64,000 nt of DNA from Streptomyces puniciscabiei (GCF_006715785.1 NZ_VFNX01000004.1:124001-188000), one strand, 5' to 3'. Shown: positions 17,226 to 26,930, numbered from the stretch's first letter. The notes: generated from the letters alone by a model not told the origin. A program made the numbers and translations.

Positions 17226-19292
17226 CTACAGGGCCCGGGCGATCAGCAGGGCCACGTCGTCGTGGTCGTCCGGGTGGCGCAGGCCGTACAGCAGCACGTC
17301 GCAGGTCTCCTCCAGCGGACGGCGCGGCTCGTCCAGGAGGTCCAGCAGGGCGTTCAGCCGGTCGTCGATCGCGTGCTGACGGGTCTCCACGAGCCCGTCG
17401 GTATAGAGGACCAGCACATCAGCGGGGCGCAGGGCGACCGCCGTGGTCTCGAACCGGACGCCGCCGACACCGAGCGGTGCCGCGGTCGGCAGGTCCAGGA
17501 ATCTCGGCGCGTCACCGGGCCGCGCGAGCGCGGGCGGCATGTGTCCGGCGTTGGCGACGCTGCACTCCCCGGTCGCGGGGTCGTACACCGCGTACAGACA
17601 GGTGACGATGTAGTGCTCCAGATCGCAGGTGATCTTGTCCAGGTGCTGGAGCACCGCGCCGGGCTCGAGGTCGAGATCGGCGTAGGCGCAGGTGGCGGTG
17701 CGCAGCCGGCCCATGGTGGCGGCCGCGTCGATGCCGTTGCCCATGACGTCACCCACCACCAGGGCGGTCTTCTCGCCGGTCAGCGGGATGACGTCGTACC
17801 AGTCGCCGCCGACCTCGCTGGTGGCCTGCGCGGGCTGGTAGCGGGAGGCGAGCTCCAGGCCCGTGTGGTGCGCCGCGTGCTCGGGCAGCAGACTGCGCTG
17901 CAGGGTGAGGGCGGTGTTGCGGACGCTCTGGAACCAGCGGGCGTTGTCGATGGCCACCGCGGCCCGGCCGGCGAGTTCGGTGGCCAGGACGATGTCGTCG
18001 TCGTCGAACGGTGCCGCGTTGCGGGTCCGCTTGAGGTCGAGGACGCCGAGCACCTCGCCGTGGGCGATCAGCGGCACGGCGAGATACGAGTGGACGCCGG
18101 CCTCGGCGAGCAGGGTGCCGGCCGCGGCGTCCCGGGCGATTCGCGGCAGATCGTGCGGCCCGACCTGCCGTACCAGAACCGGCCGCCCGGTGTGGACGCA
18201 CAGGGTGACCAGGCGGTCGCCCTCGTAGCAGGCGACATCGCCGGGAGGGTCGGCGGCGCGCAGCGCGACCGTGGGGTGGGCCGCCTTCAGGGCGAGGGCG
18301 CGGAACAGCTCGGGGCCGTTGTCCGGTCTGCGCATACGACGGCAGGACAGGGCGGAGTCCAGGACGTCCACGGCGACCACGTCGGCGAGCGCCGGCGCCG
18401 CGATCTCGGCCAGTTCGTGGGCGGTCTGCTCCACGTCCAGCGCGGTGCCGACCCGGGCGGAGGCGTCCGCGATGAGCGCCAGGCGCCGCCGGGCCCGGTC
18501 GGCCTCGGCGGCCGCGCGGTGCCGCTCGGTGACGTCCACGACCGAGACGGCCGCACCCAGCACCCGGCCACCGGGGTCCTCCAGCCGGTAGAAGGACAGC
18601 GACCAGGCGTGCTCGTGGCCGGGATCGGCCGGCGGCCGCCCGACGTGGTACTGGTCCAGCAGGGGCGTGCCGGTGGTGAGTACCTGGCGCAGCGCGGACT
18701 CGACGGTGTCGACGTCCGGGAACGGCAGGGTCTCCCTGAGATGGCGGCCGATGTGGTCCTCGGCGAGAGTGCCGTCGATCCGCTCCAGCGCCGGGTTGAC
18801 CAGGACGTACCGCAGCTCGGGGTCCAGCAGGGCCAGGCCGATCGGGGACTGGTTGATCAGCCGCTCGCACAGCGCCAGGTCGGTCTCGACCCGCTGGAGC
18901 AGGGTGTGGTCGGCGGCGATGCCGAGGGCGTAGACGTCCCCGAGGTCGTCCAGCAGCCGCATGGTGCGGAACTCGGTCAGCCGGCTGCTGCCGTCCTTGT
19001 GCCGGATGGGGAACGCGCCGGCCCAGCCCCGGCCGGTCTCCAGCACCTCGGCGAACAGACCCACCACGGCCTGCAGATGCTCCGGGTGCACCAGCAGGTG
19101 CGCCGCGGGCTTGCCGAGGGCCTCCTCCGCGGAGAATCCGAAGAGGTCCTCGGCCTGCGGGGTCCAGAAGACGATACGTCCGCGGGTGTCCAGGGCCACC
19201 GCCGCCACGCTGAGCACGTCCAGCAGCCCGGTCGGCCGGGGGGTCTCGCCGTCGCGCTTCTCGTGGCCGGCTTCGAAGGAGTCCACTGCCAT
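17226..19292 (-). CDS. PAS-PAS-GAF-SpoIIE serine phosphatase
   Basis: A 688-residue soluble RsbU/SpoIIE-type PP2C phosphatase that would dephosphorylate an anti-sigma antagonist. Order: PAS (about 25-130), PAS (about 140-255, INQSPIGLALLDPELRYVLVN), GAF (about 285-450), SpoIIE phosphatase (about 465-688). All metal motifs are present: GGDWYDV, GDVMGNGIDAA, NAGHMPP, YTDGLVETR and HDDVALL. ATG 19292 has GGAGG. The gene is head-to-head, 99 bases apart, with a paralogue of the same domain order that adds a kinase-like domain. Sensor inputs for PAS and GAF cannot be told from sequence. Confidence 0.92.
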   Translation of the reverse strand: MAVDSFEAGHEKRDGETPRPTGLLDVLSVAAVALDTRGRIVFWTPQAEDLFGFSAEEALGKPAAHLLVHPEHLQAVVGLFAEVLETGRGWAGAFPIRHKDGSSRLTEFRTMRLLDDLGDVYALGIAADHTLLQRVETDLALCERLINQSPIGLALLDPELRYVLVNPALERIDGTLAEDHIGRHLRETLPFPDVDTVESALRQVLTTGTPLLDQYHVGRPPADPGHEHAWSLSFYRLEDPGGRVLGAAVSVVDVTERHRAAAEADRARRRLALIADASARVGTALDVEQTAHELAEIAAPALADVVAVDVLDSALSCRRMRRPDNGPELFRALALKAAHPTVALRAADPPGDVACYEGDRLVTLCVHTGRPVLVRQVGPHDLPRIARDAAAGTLLAEAGVHSYLAVPLIAHGEVLGVLDLKRTRNAAPFDDDDIVLATELAGRAAVAIDNARWFQSVRNTALTLQRSLLPEHAAHHTGLELASRYQPAQATSEVGGDWYDVIPLTGEKTALVVGDVMGNGIDAAATMGRLRTATCAYADLDLEPGAVLQHLDKITCDLEHYIVTCLYAVYDPATGECSVANAGHMPPALARPGDAPRFLDLPTAAPLGVGGVRFETTAVALRPADVLVLYTDGLVETRQHAIDDRLNALLDLLDEPRRPLEETCDVLLYGLRHPDDHDDVALLIARAL

Positions 19293-19391
19293 GGCGGGTT
19301 CACCTCCACCGGCCGGGCGGCATCACACCTCCCGCTGTATCCATGCACATCACGGAGCAAACAGTCCCATAGTGGTGTATGGGTGGAACTG

Positions 19392-21890
19392 ATGGAATCT
19401 GCGCCTGAGGGCTTCGCCGCAGCCACGCCACGGGGACCGGGTGATCTCTTCGACGCGTCCACCGACGCGGCAGCGGTGATATCGGAACACGGCGTCGTGG
19501 TCGGCTGGACCCGCAGCGCCGAGGCGTTCCTCGGCCACACGGCACGGGATGTCGTGGGCACCTCCGCCGCGCGCCTGCTCGCCATGCCCGAGGATCCCGT
19601 ACGGCTCGCCGGGGTCGTGGAGCGGTGCCGGTGCGGAAACGGCTGGAGCGGGCAGATCGCCGTACGGCACCGCGACGGCCGCAGCCTCGATGTACAGCTG
19701 CGGGTCTCGGCCTCGTTCCGGGTCGGCGACACCGAGTGCTTCCTGGTCTCGGCCCGGGAACAACGGCAGCGGTGGACCATGGGCCAGTCGGTCCTGGACG
19801 GGTTCCTGACCCGCTCGCCGGTCGGCATGGCCGTCATGGACACCGAGCTTCGCTACGTCTGGCTGAACGACACCCTGGAACGGTTCGGCGGGGTCCCCCG
19901 GGAGGAGCGGCTCGGACGGCGGCTGAACGAGCTGCTGCCCGGAGTGCAGGCGGAGGCCCTGGAGAGTCTGATGCGCAAGGTGCTCGCGACGGGCCTGCCG
20001 GTGACCGACTACGAGTACACCGGCTGGAGCTGGGCCGACCCGCACCGCCGGCACGCCTACTCGACCTCGTTCTTCCCCCTGGTCGACGCCGACGACTCCA
20101 TCACCGGCGTCTGCTACATGGTCCAGGACGTCACCGAGCGGTGGAACGCCCGGCAACTGCTGACGATGGTCAACGAAGCCGGCACCAGCATCGGCACCAC
20201 ACTCGACGTGACGCGGACCGCCCAGGAGCTGGCCGACTTCGCCGTCCCCCGCTTCGCCGACTTCGTCATCGTCGACCTGCTGGAACCCGTGCTCAGCACC
20301 GAGGGCCACGGGGCGTGGCTGACCGACGCGGGCCCGGCGCCCGTCAGGCCCGTGATGCGCCGGGCGGCACTGCGTTCCGTGCGTGAGGGCGCCCCCGAGG
20401 CCGTCGTCGCGATCGGCGGGCGCGTCGACTTCCTCCCGCCGCCGCACGACGGGCACCTCATCCTCGACGGTGAGCCGCTGCTCATCCCGGTCCTGGACCC
20501 GTCCGACGAACTGTGGGTCGCCCGGGACGCCGAGCGCACACAACGCATCCGCGAGTACGGCCTGCACTCGCTCATCGCCGTGCCGATGCGGGCGCGGAAC
20601 ACCCCCCTCGGCCTCGCCACGTTCGCCCGGTCGCTCAACCCCGTCTCCTTCGGGCCCGACGACGTCCTGCTGGCCCGGGAACTGGTGGCACGCGCGGCGG
20701 TGTGCGTCGACAACGCCCGCCGCTACACCCGGGAGCACACGGCGGCGATCACCCTCCAGCGCAGCCTGCTGCCCCCGGTCCTGACCGGCGGCAGCGCGCT
20801 GGACGTGGCCTCCTCCTATCTGCCGGCCGACCCCTCCGGCGGCGTCGGCGGCGACTGGTTCGACGTGATAGCGCTGTCCGGCGCACGGGTCGGCCTCGTC
20901 ATCGGCGATGTGGTGGGCCACGGCATCGGCGCGGCGGCGAGCATGGGCCGACTGCGCACCGCGGTGCAGACCCTCGCCGCCATGGAGATGCCCCCCGACG
21001 ACCTGCTCGCCCATCTCGACGACCTCGTGCTCCGGCTGAGCGACGAGGAGGCGGCCGCCGGCACGGCCGCCCGCAGCACCTTCATCGGCGCCACCTGCCT
21101 CTACGCCGTCTACGACCCGGTCAGCAGGCGGTGTGCGATGGCGCGGGCCGGCCACCCGCCGCCCGTCGTCGTGGCACCGGACGGACACGCCTACTTCCCG
21201 CAGATCCCCGCCGGGCCCCCGCTCGGGCTGGGCGGCATGGCCTTCGAGGCCACCGAGGTGGAACTGGCCGAGGGCAGCCTCCTGGGGCTGTACACCAACG
21301 GTCTCATCGAGGGCTGCGACCAAGACGTCGAACGGGGCATGGCCCGGCTCGGCGAGGTCCTCGCCCACACCGGGGACGACCTGGACACGCTGTGCGCGTC
21401 CGCCGTACGGCAGCTCGTGCCCGTGCCCCAGCCCGACGACATCGCCCTGCTCCTCACCCGCACCCACACCCTGGGAGCCGACCGGGTCGCCTGCTGGGAC
21501 GTACCGGCCGACCCGGCCGCCGTCGGCACCCTGCGCTCCCTGGCCACCCGCCAGGTCGAGGACTGGGGCCTCGGAGAGCTGGCCATGACGACCGAACTCG
21601 TCGTGAGCGAACTCGTCACCAACGCCATCCGCTACGCCGCGACTCCCATACGGCTGCGGCTCCTCCGCGACACCCGCCTCACCTGCGAGGTCGCCGACGC
21701 CAGCAGTACGGCCCCCCGGCTCAGGCATGCCAGGAGCACGGACGAGGGCGGCCGCGGGCTCTTCCTGGTGGCCCAGCTCGCCCAGCGCTGGGGCGCCCGG
21801 TACACCGGCGACGGCAAGATCATCTGGGCCGATCAGGAGATCCCCCGCCACCGGGATTTGCCTTCGAGTGGACTCCAGCATCCAGACTGA
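19392..21890 (+). CDS. PAS-PAS-GAF-SpoIIE-HATPase protein with altered phosphatase site
   Basis: An 832-residue paralogue of the divergent phosphatase. Order: PAS (about 20-120), PAS (about 135-250), GAF (about 270-445), SpoIIE (about 455-690), then an RsbW/SpoIIAB-like HATPase (about 700-825) with N-box ELVSELVTNAIRYA and G-box DEGGRGLFLV. Most PP2C motifs stand (GGDWFDV, GDVVGHGIGAA, AGHPPP, PDDIALL), but the YTDGL motif reads YTNGL: Asn636 replaces an Asp expected to bind metal. The phosphatase part may be weak or dead, leaving the anti-sigma-like kinase. ATG 19392 has GTGGA; GTG 19383 is an alternative. These fusions are common in Streptomyces; the Asp-to-Asn change is the oddity. Confidence 0.92.
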   Translation: MESAPEGFAAATPRGPGDLFDASTDAAAVISEHGVVVGWTRSAEAFLGHTARDVVGTSAARLLAMPEDPVRLAGVVERCRCGNGWSGQIAVRHRDGRSLDVQLRVSASFRVGDTECFLVSAREQRQRWTMGQSVLDGFLTRSPVGMAVMDTELRYVWLNDTLERFGGVPREERLGRRLNELLPGVQAEALESLMRKVLATGLPVTDYEYTGWSWADPHRRHAYSTSFFPLVDADDSITGVCYMVQDVTERWNARQLLTMVNEAGTSIGTTLDVTRTAQELADFAVPRFADFVIVDLLEPVLSTEGHGAWLTDAGPAPVRPVMRRAALRSVREGAPEAVVAIGGRVDFLPPPHDGHLILDGEPLLIPVLDPSDELWVARDAERTQRIREYGLHSLIAVPMRARNTPLGLATFARSLNPVSFGPDDVLLARELVARAAVCVDNARRYTREHTAAITLQRSLLPPVLTGGSALDVASSYLPADPSGGVGGDWFDVIALSGARVGLVIGDVVGHGIGAAASMGRLRTAVQTLAAMEMPPDDLLAHLDDLVLRLSDEEAAAGTAARSTFIGATCLYAVYDPVSRRCAMARAGHPPPVVVAPDGHAYFPQIPAGPPLGLGGMAFEATEVELAEGSLLGLYTNGLIEGCDQDVERGMARLGEVLAHTGDDLDTLCASAVRQLVPVPQPDDIALLLTRTHTLGADRVACWDVPADPAAVGTLRSLATRQVEDWGLGELAMTTELVVSELVTNAIRYAATPIRLRLLRDTRLTCEVADASSTAPRLRHARSTDEGGRGLFLVAQLAQRWGARYTGDGKIIWADQEIPRHRDLPSSGLQHPD

Positions 21891-21937
21891 CCCCGACGAC
21901 CATCCGGGCCGAGCACAGAACAGGACGGCGCCAGCCG

Positions 21938-22744
21938 ATGACAGTGACACACCGGGCGGGGCACCCGCTGCCGTACGCCACCTACCGCGAGGCCGTCGCC
22001 CGCGAGACCCTGCGCTTTTCCGAGGTGGTCAAGGGCGCCGACCCGACGGTCCCCGTGCTCTCATGCCCCGGCTGGACCCTGACCGACCTCACCCAGCACG
22101 TCGGAGCGCTGCAGCGCTGGTTCGCCACCCTGCTGACCCGGCGGGTGCAGGAGCCTCCGCGCAGCCGGGACGTCGAGCTCGGGCTGCCTCAGGACGTACG
22201 GGACTATCCCGACTGGGTGGCGGCGGGGGTGCCGGACGTCGCGGCCGTCCTGCGGGACACGGACCCCGAGGCACCGATGTGGGTGTGGGGCGAGGACCGG
22301 CACGCCCGGTTCTGGGCCCGCCGGATGCTGTTCGAGACGCTGGTGCACCGGGTCGACGCGGAGCACGCCGTCGGCCTGCCCTCGGACATCGACCCCGTGC
22401 TCGCGGCGGACGGCGTGGACGAGTTCCTCGTCAACCTCCCCCACGCGGGCCTGTTCGCCCCCGGTGTCACGAAGCTGCGCGGTGACGGCGAGACCCTCGC
22501 CTTCCGCAGCACGGGCGGTGAGGGCGGCCCGGGTGAGGAGTGGCGGATGCGGCTGGAGGGGGACGGCTTCCGTCCGGTGGACCCCGGGGCCGGGGAGGCC
22601 GAGCCGGTCACGGCGGCGGTGCGCGGGCAGGCTGCGGACCTGCTGCTCCTCCTCTACGGGCGGCGGTCGTACCAGGACTCCGCCTTCGAGGTCTCGGGAC
22701 CGGCCGCGGTCCTCGACAACTGGTTCGCCCACACCGCGTTCTGA
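21938..22744 (+). CDS. Maleylpyruvate isomerase family mycothiol-dependent enzyme
   Basis: A 268-residue MDMPI/DinB-fold protein of the actinobacterial TIGR03083-type family. CPGWTLTDLTQHVGALQRW supplies the first metal His, RRMLFETLVHRVDAEHAVG the second site, and a C-terminal SCP2-like domain follows (about residues 170-268). Mycothiol is the thiol cofactor of actinobacteria and these proteins transfer or isomerise with it. ATG 21938 has AGGAC upstream and lies 47 bases after the kinase-phosphatase stop, so co-transcription is possible. Substrate unknown. Confidence 0.87.
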   Translation: MTVTHRAGHPLPYATYREAVARETLRFSEVVKGADPTVPVLSCPGWTLTDLTQHVGALQRWFATLLTRRVQEPPRSRDVELGLPQDVRDYPDWVAAGVPDVAAVLRDTDPEAPMWVWGEDRHARFWARRMLFETLVHRVDAEHAVGLPSDIDPVLAADGVDEFLVNLPHAGLFAPGVTKLRGDGETLAFRSTGGEGGPGEEWRMRLEGDGFRPVDPGAGEAEPVTAAVRGQAADLLLLLYGRRSYQDSAFEVSGPAAVLDNWFAHTAF

Positions 22745-22756
22745 CCCGCGCCGCGC

Positions 22757-23977
22757 TCACCCGGCCGGCGGGTCCTCCGGGGGTTCCACGGGCAGCTGAC
22801 AGACCGCGAGCGCCGCGGTGTCGTCCTGAAGACCCTTGTGGCTGTAGGCCAGCAGGTCGTCGTGGAGGCGTGCGAGCAGCTCCGCCGGCGGGAGGGGACC
22901 CCAGCAGCGCAGGCGGTCTAGCAGCGGGTAGAAGGCGCCCGTCGCGTCCCGCGTCTCCGTGACACCGTCCGTGTACAGCAACAGCAGATCGCCGGGCCGG
23001 AACGAGTGGGTGTCGAGGTGATACGGGTCCTCGACCAGCATGCCGAGGTTCAGGGGCGGCGCCGGGCGCCCGCCGTCCAGTTCGCGCACCTCGCCGGCCC
23101 GGAGCCGGACGGGTGGCGGATGGCCGCAGTTGACGATGCGGACGATGTGGTCGTCGGCAGGGATCTCGGCGAAGACCGCGGTGACGAACCGTTCGCTCGT
23201 CTCCGTCCCGCCGAGCTGCGTCGCCCTGCGGCGCATACTCGTGTCCACCCGGTCGGCCAGCGCGAGCAGATCGGGTTCGTCGTACGCCACCTCGCGGAAC
23301 GCCCCGAGCAAGGCGGCCGCGGTCTCGACCGCCACCAGTCCCTTGCCGCGGACGTCCCCGATGAGCAGGCGGACTCCGAACCGGGTGGGGACCGCCTCGT
23401 AGAGGTCGCCGCCGATACGTGCCTCGGCGGCGGCGGAGAGGTACAGGCTCTGCAGACGGAGGTTGCCGATCCGGTGCGGCAGGGGGCGGAGCAGCACGCG
23501 CTGCGCGGTCTCGGCCACGAACCGCACGTCGGCGAGCGTGCGTTCACGCCGGATCCGGTGGGCGGCCAGGATCGCGCCGAGGCCGCCCACCAGGGCCGTA
23601 CAGATGTAGGACGCGATGTAGTGACGGTCCCACAGATAGCCGGCGGACCGGCCGGCACAGCAGGGAGTACCGGCCAGCACCGCTTCGAGGCCGACGGCGA
23701 ACACCGTGGCGGCGCCGACGACCACGGGCCCGTGGCCGAAGGCGGCCAGTACGGGCACGGCGATCAGCGCGAAGCTCACCGGCCAGTCGACGGGCGTGAG
23801 CGGCTCCACCAGCAGCACGGCCGCCACGTACAGGACGGGCAGCCAGCGCAGCCACGCCGGAGGGGCCGGTACCCGGGGCTGTGTGGTTCCGTCCTGCTCC
23901 GGCTCCCGGCCGGTCCGTCCGTGCTGCACCCGTCCAGCCTGGTGTGCCGCGCCCCCGTACCCCCGTGATTGCTCCAC
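22757..23977 (-). CDS. Membrane-bound SpoIIE/PP2C serine phosphatase
   Basis: About 406 residues. Residues about 40-150 hold four or so transmembrane helices (WLPVLYVAAVLLVEPL through CTALVGGLGAILAAH), then a short linker and a complete PP2C domain with GGDLYEA, GDVRGKGL, NCGHPPP, LLLYTDGVTET and QDDTAALAV. It would act at the inner face of the membrane on a phosphorylated anti-sigma antagonist. The GTG start at 23977 is uncertain; GTG 23929 would shorten the tail before the first helix. It is the third SpoIIE phosphatase in 7 kb and converges with the mycothiol enzyme with 12 bases between stops. Confidence 0.88.
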   Translation of the reverse strand: MEQSRGYGGAAHQAGRVQHGRTGREPEQDGTTQPRVPAPPAWLRWLPVLYVAAVLLVEPLTPVDWPVSFALIAVPVLAAFGHGPVVVGAATVFAVGLEAVLAGTPCCAGRSAGYLWDRHYIASYICTALVGGLGAILAAHRIRRERTLADVRFVAETAQRVLLRPLPHRIGNLRLQSLYLSAAAEARIGGDLYEAVPTRFGVRLLIGDVRGKGLVAVETAAALLGAFREVAYDEPDLLALADRVDTSMRRRATQLGGTETSERFVTAVFAEIPADDHIVRIVNCGHPPPVRLRAGEVRELDGGRPAPPLNLGMLVEDPYHLDTHSFRPGDLLLLYTDGVTETRDATGAFYPLLDRLRCWGPLPPAELLARLHDDLLAYSHKGLQDDTAALAVCQLPVEPPEDPPAG

Positions 23978-23997
23978 TCAACGGCATGTTCCCGCGG

Positions 23998-26901
23998 TCA
24001 GCTCCGTCCCCGTGCCGAGGAGGAGCCGCCGAAGCCGATCGCGAAGACGTGCAGGCCCCCGGCGGCGACATCGGACGGCAGGCGCACGCTGCTGACCGTC
24101 TTGCCCGGACTCAGGGCCACCGGCGTCGTGGCGAACACATAGGTGGGCGTGCTGTCGGACGCGGTGCCCGCGTGGTTGCGGTAGGGCATGGTCACCGCGA
24201 CGGTGTTGTCGGCGAGCGGTGAGGCCGCGCCGGCGCTCAGCGTCCAGTCGGAGAGACCGAGGGCGACCGACTGGGCCGTGCCGTCCGTGTAGGTGACGGT
24301 CGCGGTGCCGGACACCGGGCCGTTGTTGGCGGCGCCCAGGAAGGAGATGCTGCCGGAGCCGGACGTCCGTACCGTCTGCCCGTTCGCCTCGTAGTTGTCC
24401 GCGGCGCCCGCCGCCACCTGGGGCCAGGTGAACGTGACCCCGTTGACCGTGACCTTCGAGCCGGGGGTGACTCCCGCGGCGGCCAGGGCGTGCGCGGAGT
24501 AGCTGTAGCCCGCGCCGTCGAAATTGGCCGAGGCCGCGGCGGCGTCGCCGGACGTGCCGACATCGGTGTAGCCGGGCGCGCCCGGGTAGGAGCGCGGGGC
24601 GGCGGAGGCGTCCGACGCCCAGGAGGTGTTGGGGGAGGTGCCGAGCACGTAGGTCAGGGTGCCGCCGCGGGTGAGGGCACCGTCCGGCGCGTGTGCCGCG
24701 TTCCATGCCGTGCCGTTCCAGGTGGCGGACTGGACGTACGGCGCGTCGTCCGCGGCCCCCGTGCCGTTGATCGTGAGGGTGTGGCCGGACGGCAGGGTGA
24801 TCACCGCCTGGCCGAAGAGCGGGCTGCCGAGGGCAAGATCGGCGGTGCCGGGGGTCTCCGGATACATGCCGAGGGCGGACCACACGTACCACGAGCTCAT
24901 CTCGCCCAGGTCGTCGTTGCCCGCCAGACCGGACGGTTCGTCGGTCCAGATCTGGTCCTGGACCTGCCGGACGACCTTCTGCGTCTGATAGGGGCGGCCG
25001 ATGTAGTCGTACTCCCAGGGGATGTTGAGGCTGGGCTCGTTGCCCAGGTTGGTGTATCCGCCGGCGCCGGTCAGCGAGGACAGGTCGGTGTCCAGGTACT
25101 TGGCCAGGGCCGCGTCACCGCCCATGGCGGTCGCCAGTCCGTGCACGTTGAACGGCACCATCGGCGTGTACTGCCAGGAGTCGCCCTCGACGAAGTTCTT
25201 CCCCGAGGTGGGCGAGAAGCCGGCCGTCCAGGTGCCCGAGGCGTCGCGCGGCCGGACGAAACCGCTGCCGAAGTCGAACAGGTTCTGCCAGTCCTGCGCC
25301 CGGTCGGCGAACCGGTGCTGGTCCGCGGTGTGTCCGAGGGCACCGGCGAAGGCCGAGACGGCGAAGTCGGCCGAGTCGTACTCGAGCGTGGTGGACGCCG
25401 CCCCGTAGAAGTTGCAGCAACCGTACTTTCCGTTGCTGGGCAGCCGGCCCAGCTGCTCCAGATAGGCGAGCCCGGGCCGGTTGTCGTTGGGCACGGTGGC
25501 CTCCGCGATCATGCCCTTGAGCGCGGTCGCGGTGTCGAAGTTCCTGGCCCCGAAGGCGTAGTAGTCGGCGATGATCTCGTCCGCAGGATCGCCGACCATG
25601 ACGTAGGTCTCGCCATTGTTCTCCGACCACTTCGGGAACAGGCCGGTCTGGCGGTAGTCGTCGACCATCGACTGGGCGGTGTCGGCGGCGGTCCGCGGCG
25701 CGACCAGGGCCTCGAGCTGGGCCTGCGAGCGGTAGACGTCCCAGCCCGAGTAGTTGGCGTAGGCGGCGCCGTGGCCCGTGTCGACGGTGTGAACCCTGCC
25801 GTCGAAGCCGGGATAGCGGCGGTCGGTGTCACTGATCACGTTCGGATGCAGCAGCGCGTGATAGAGCGCGGTGTAGAACACGGTCTGCCGCTCGGGCGTC
25901 CCGCCGGCGATCCGCACCCGGCCGAGGAGCGACTTCCAGGCGTTGTGCGCCGCGCCGCGCACCCTGTCCAGGTCCCAGCCACTGTTCTCCGCCTGCCGGT
26001 TGCCCACGGCGCCGGCGGCCGACACGTACGAGATACCGACCTTGGCCTGAACGGCCCGGTGGGAGGTGGTGTCGAACGTGACATAACCGTCGGAGCCGCT
26101 CGCCCGGGGAGCGAAGCCGCGGGGCGTACGGGGCACGGTGCCGTGCAGTGTGGGCTTGTTCGGTGCCTCGGGTGCGCTGGAGGAGGCGTTGCTCCTGGGC
26201 GTGGTGGGCGTGACGGCGGCCAGCGCGGTGCCGCTGTGGCGGAACGGCTGGTCGAAGACCATGTCGTAGTAGACGGTGTAGGAGTTGCCCTCGCCGCAGA
26301 AGTTGCCGCTGGTGACCTTGCCTCTGACTTCTCTGTCGTTCACCACGTCGAACTCGGCGGCGCTGACGCCGTTCTCGCTGTCCGTGAGCTTGAACAGCAG
26401 GTTCGCCCGACCGGTGGACGGGAAGGTGAAACGGGCCATGCCGCTGCGGGTGGTGGCGGTCAGTTCCGTCTTCACGCCGTTGTCCAGGGACACCGTGTAC
26501 GCACCGGGGCTCGCGGACTCGTTGGCGTGCGAGAAGCCGACCGTGGCCCGAGTGTCGACCGCGCCGACGGTCGGCAGCACCGGGATGTCGCCGGCGGCCC
26601 GGCAGCCCGGTCCCGCGATATGGGTGAGGCCGAATCCGGTGATGGCCGAGTCGGCGTACTCGTAGCCGCCGCCGTCCGGCCGGTGCGGGCTGGTGTCGGG
26701 GCTCCACTGGACCATCCCGAACGGGGTGTCGGCGCCCGGGAAGTCGTCGGCGGCGTGCGAGGTCCCGATGAACGGATTCACGACAGCGGCCGGATCGGCG
26801 ACCGGCACGAGGGAGACGGGATCGGCGTGGGCGGGGGCGGAGAGGGCACCCAGGACCAGGGCGCCAGTGGCCAGCACGGACAGAAGGCGGAAAGGCACCA
26901 T
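23998..26901 (-). CDS. Secreted GH92 alpha-1,2-mannosidase
   Basis: About 967 residues with a Sec signal (LLSVLATGALVLGALSAPAHA). The GH92 body begins VNPFIGTS..DDFPGADTPFGMVQWSPDT, and shows TGFGLTHIAGPGC, YHALLHPN, NYSGWDVYRSQ, KWSENNGETYVMVGDPADEIIADYYAFG, GDSWQYTPMVPFNVHGL and GNDDLGEMSSWYVWSALGMYP, a very clear family set. A C-terminal beta-sandwich of about 200 residues follows (from ANFDGAGYSYSAHALAAAG), like the NPCBM-associated tails of Streptomyces enzymes. It releases mannose from N-glycans or fungal mannan outside the cell. ATG 26901 has AAGGGA at 10 bases; ATG 26910 is too close to it. A LacI-like operator lies upstream. Confidence 0.93.
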   Translation of the reverse strand: MVPFRLLSVLATGALVLGALSAPAHADPVSLVPVADPAAVVNPFIGTSHAADDFPGADTPFGMVQWSPDTSPHRPDGGGYEYADSAITGFGLTHIAGPGCRAAGDIPVLPTVGAVDTRATVGFSHANESASPGAYTVSLDNGVKTELTATTRSGMARFTFPSTGRANLLFKLTDSENGVSAAEFDVVNDREVRGKVTSGNFCGEGNSYTVYYDMVFDQPFRHSGTALAAVTPTTPRSNASSSAPEAPNKPTLHGTVPRTPRGFAPRASGSDGYVTFDTTSHRAVQAKVGISYVSAAGAVGNRQAENSGWDLDRVRGAAHNAWKSLLGRVRIAGGTPERQTVFYTALYHALLHPNVISDTDRRYPGFDGRVHTVDTGHGAAYANYSGWDVYRSQAQLEALVAPRTAADTAQSMVDDYRQTGLFPKWSENNGETYVMVGDPADEIIADYYAFGARNFDTATALKGMIAEATVPNDNRPGLAYLEQLGRLPSNGKYGCCNFYGAASTTLEYDSADFAVSAFAGALGHTADQHRFADRAQDWQNLFDFGSGFVRPRDASGTWTAGFSPTSGKNFVEGDSWQYTPMVPFNVHGLATAMGGDAALAKYLDTDLSSLTGAGGYTNLGNEPSLNIPWEYDYIGRPYQTQKVVRQVQDQIWTDEPSGLAGNDDLGEMSSWYVWSALGMYPETPGTADLALGSPLFGQAVITLPSGHTLTINGTGAADDAPYVQSATWNGTAWNAAHAPDGALTRGGTLTYVLGTSPNTSWASDASAAPRSYPGAPGYTDVGTSGDAAAASANFDGAGYSYSAHALAAAGVTPGSKVTVNGVTFTWPQVAAGAADNYEANGQTVRTSGSGSISFLGAANNGPVSGTATVTYTDGTAQSVALGLSDWTLSAGAASPLADNTVAVTMPYRNHAGTASDSTPTYVFATTPVALSPGKTVSSVRLPSDVAAGGLHVFAIGFGGSSSARGRS

Positions 26902-26918
26902 CGTGACCATGTCCCTTC

Positions 26919-26930
26919 GACAACGTTGTC
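26919..26930. promoter_or_regulatory. LacI-type operator palindrome
   Basis: GACAACGTTGTC is a perfect 12-bp palindrome with the central CG typical of LacI/GalR operators, 17 bases before the GH92 start. A sugar-responsive LacI repressor would block this promoter. A LacI protein is encoded at 62.4 kb, but nothing links the two. Confidence 0.7.

Noticed and set aside
17262..19391. Very long plus-strand open frame running antisense through the phosphatase gene and into the next gene
   Set aside because: The antisense part is rich in Val, Gly and Arg with no domain. It is the usual stop-poor reverse frame of a GC-rich gene; only the part from 19392 is real.
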